This document shows positions 63,509 through 64,000 of a DNA stretch of 64,000 bases, one piece after another. Source of the DNA: an uncultured Haliea sp. (GTDB lineage Bacteria; Pseudomonadota; Gammaproteobacteria; Pseudomonadales; Halieaceae); assembly GCA_913061145.1 (NCBI GenBank), contig CAJXUQ010000011.1:1-64000 (forward strand), written 5' to 3'. Each line of letters begins with the position of its first letter. Within the stretch, counting starts at the first letter, position 1. The position numbers were made by a program, and so were the translations under genes. Under the pieces are notes generated by a model, which was not told the DNA's origin, did not search any database, and saw only the letters and a list, made by a program, of their open reading frames with translations.

Positions 63509-64000
63509 TCAGCGGGTAGGGCCACCCAGACGCCCAAGCAGGGCGCGGTAGTTGCGGTTGCCGGGGTCGCTGGCCACCAGCTGCTGCGCCCAGTACCGCG
63601 CGCGCTCCAGGTCGCCGCTGCTGGCTGTGTAATTGGTGAGTGCCAGCAGAATATCCGCATTACCCGGTGTCTGTCGCTGAACCGCTTCCAGCGTGGTAAT
63701 CGCCTGTGTGATGTCACCACTGTCGTACAGGGCAATGGCATACACGTAACGGTGCCGAGTGCCTTCCTCCTCCTGCTCCGCGGCGCGCCGCAGATACTCC
63801 AGAGCCAGTGCCCGGTTGCCCGACCGGGTTTCCAGTAGCCCCAGCGCGTGCAGCGCTGCGCCGTTGTCCGGCGCGATGGCGAGTGCCGCCTGCAGCTCGG
63901 CGCGCGCCTCGTCCTCCCGCTGCAGCATACGCAGCAGGTCGGCGAGGTTCAGGCGGGCGGGCAGCAGCTGCGGGTTCAGCTGCAGTGCTTCGCGGTAGGC
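63509..64000 (-). CDS. Tetratricopeptide-repeat protein, C-terminal part (5' end beyond window)
   Basis: The reading frame is open from the stop at 63509 to the window edge (163 codons seen), so the gene continues outside. It contains about four TPR units with the A-x-x-x-G/A-L-G and A-x2-L-x-P spacing (for example EALQLNPQLLPARLNLADLL and ALAIAPDNGAALHALGLLE). The N-terminal domain that would reveal its role is not visible. An internal ATG at 63928 is not the start, since the TPR pattern runs on upstream of it. Confidence 0.85.
   Translation of the reverse strand, partial: AYREALQLNPQLLPARLNLADLLRMLQREDEARAELQAALAIAPDNGAALHALGLLETRSGNRALALEYLRRAAEQEEEGTRHRYVYAIALYDSGDITQAITTLEAVQRQTPGNADILLALTNYTASSGDLERARYWAQQLVASDPGNRNYRALLGRLGGPTR

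Overview
The window looks like one end of a draft contig from a GC-rich (roughly 60-65% GC by eye) marine-type gammaproteobacterium. Gene order resembles Pseudomonas in several blocks (coxB-coxA-ctaG-coxC; polA-engB-cytochrome c5-cytochrome c4-dsbA-GGDEF; glnE-ilvE; tolC-DUF1249-cpdA-parE). I infer a relative of Pseudomonadales/Cellvibrionales, for example Halieaceae; this rests on gene content and order only. The first 49 bases are not biological: they are an Illumina Nextera i7 adapter left on the contig end. No tRNA, rRNA, CRISPR array, insertion sequence or prophage gene is visible. The genes are almost all core metabolism with a few accessory cassettes.

Layout. 50-178: 5' stub of a DinF-like MATE exporter cut by the contig end. 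480-8195: aa3-type cytochrome c oxidase operon with its assembly factors (CtaG, SURF1, CtaB, Sco) but no heme A synthase gene in its usual place. 8217-14832: polA, a probable structured small RNA between convergent polA and engB, engB, two c-type cytochromes, dsbA and a membrane diguanylate cyclase. 14846-19687 (minus strand): FMN reductase, cysteine synthase, Bcr/CflA exporter, short-chain dehydrogenase, Lrp regulator and EVE-domain protein. 20030-21703: leuA, tail-to-tail with an amino-acid racemase and a sodium:alanine symporter. 23832-29255: tightly packed run of DRAM-like membrane protein, threonine dehydratase, VOC protein, lipoprotein and penicillin-acylase-family hydrolase. 29338-32660: cytochrome b561, FkbM methyltransferase and ilvD. 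32869-38491: heavy-metal RND efflux operon. 38483-43095 (minus): argA, argE, Pit phosphate transporter and its PhoU-like partner. 43231-49739: orphan GspE-type ATPase, glnE, ilvE and an alpha/beta hydrolase. 49736-53928: complete dTDP-L-rhamnose pathway (rmlD, rmlB, rmlC, rmlA) with a dehydrogenase inserted. 54157-57859: glycosyltransferase, methyltransferase, alpha/alpha-toroid protein and a second methyltransferase. 57900-64000: tolC, DUF1249, cpdA, parE, a YceI protein and a truncated TPR protein.

How it fits together. The left third is aerobic respiration and redox: a Cu/heme oxidase with a heme c domain on subunit II, periplasmic cytochromes c5 and c4 as likely electron donors, and DsbA for envelope disulfides. 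The centre holds amino-acid metabolism (leuA, ilvD, ilvE, argA, argE, cysK, dehydratase, racemase, alanine symporter). The right third supplies cell-surface sugars (dTDP-rhamnose plus a glycosyltransferase cassette) and an outer-membrane channel. The best candidates for undescribed biology are the hairpin RNA at about 10989-11108 and the GT4-methyltransferase-toroid cassette.
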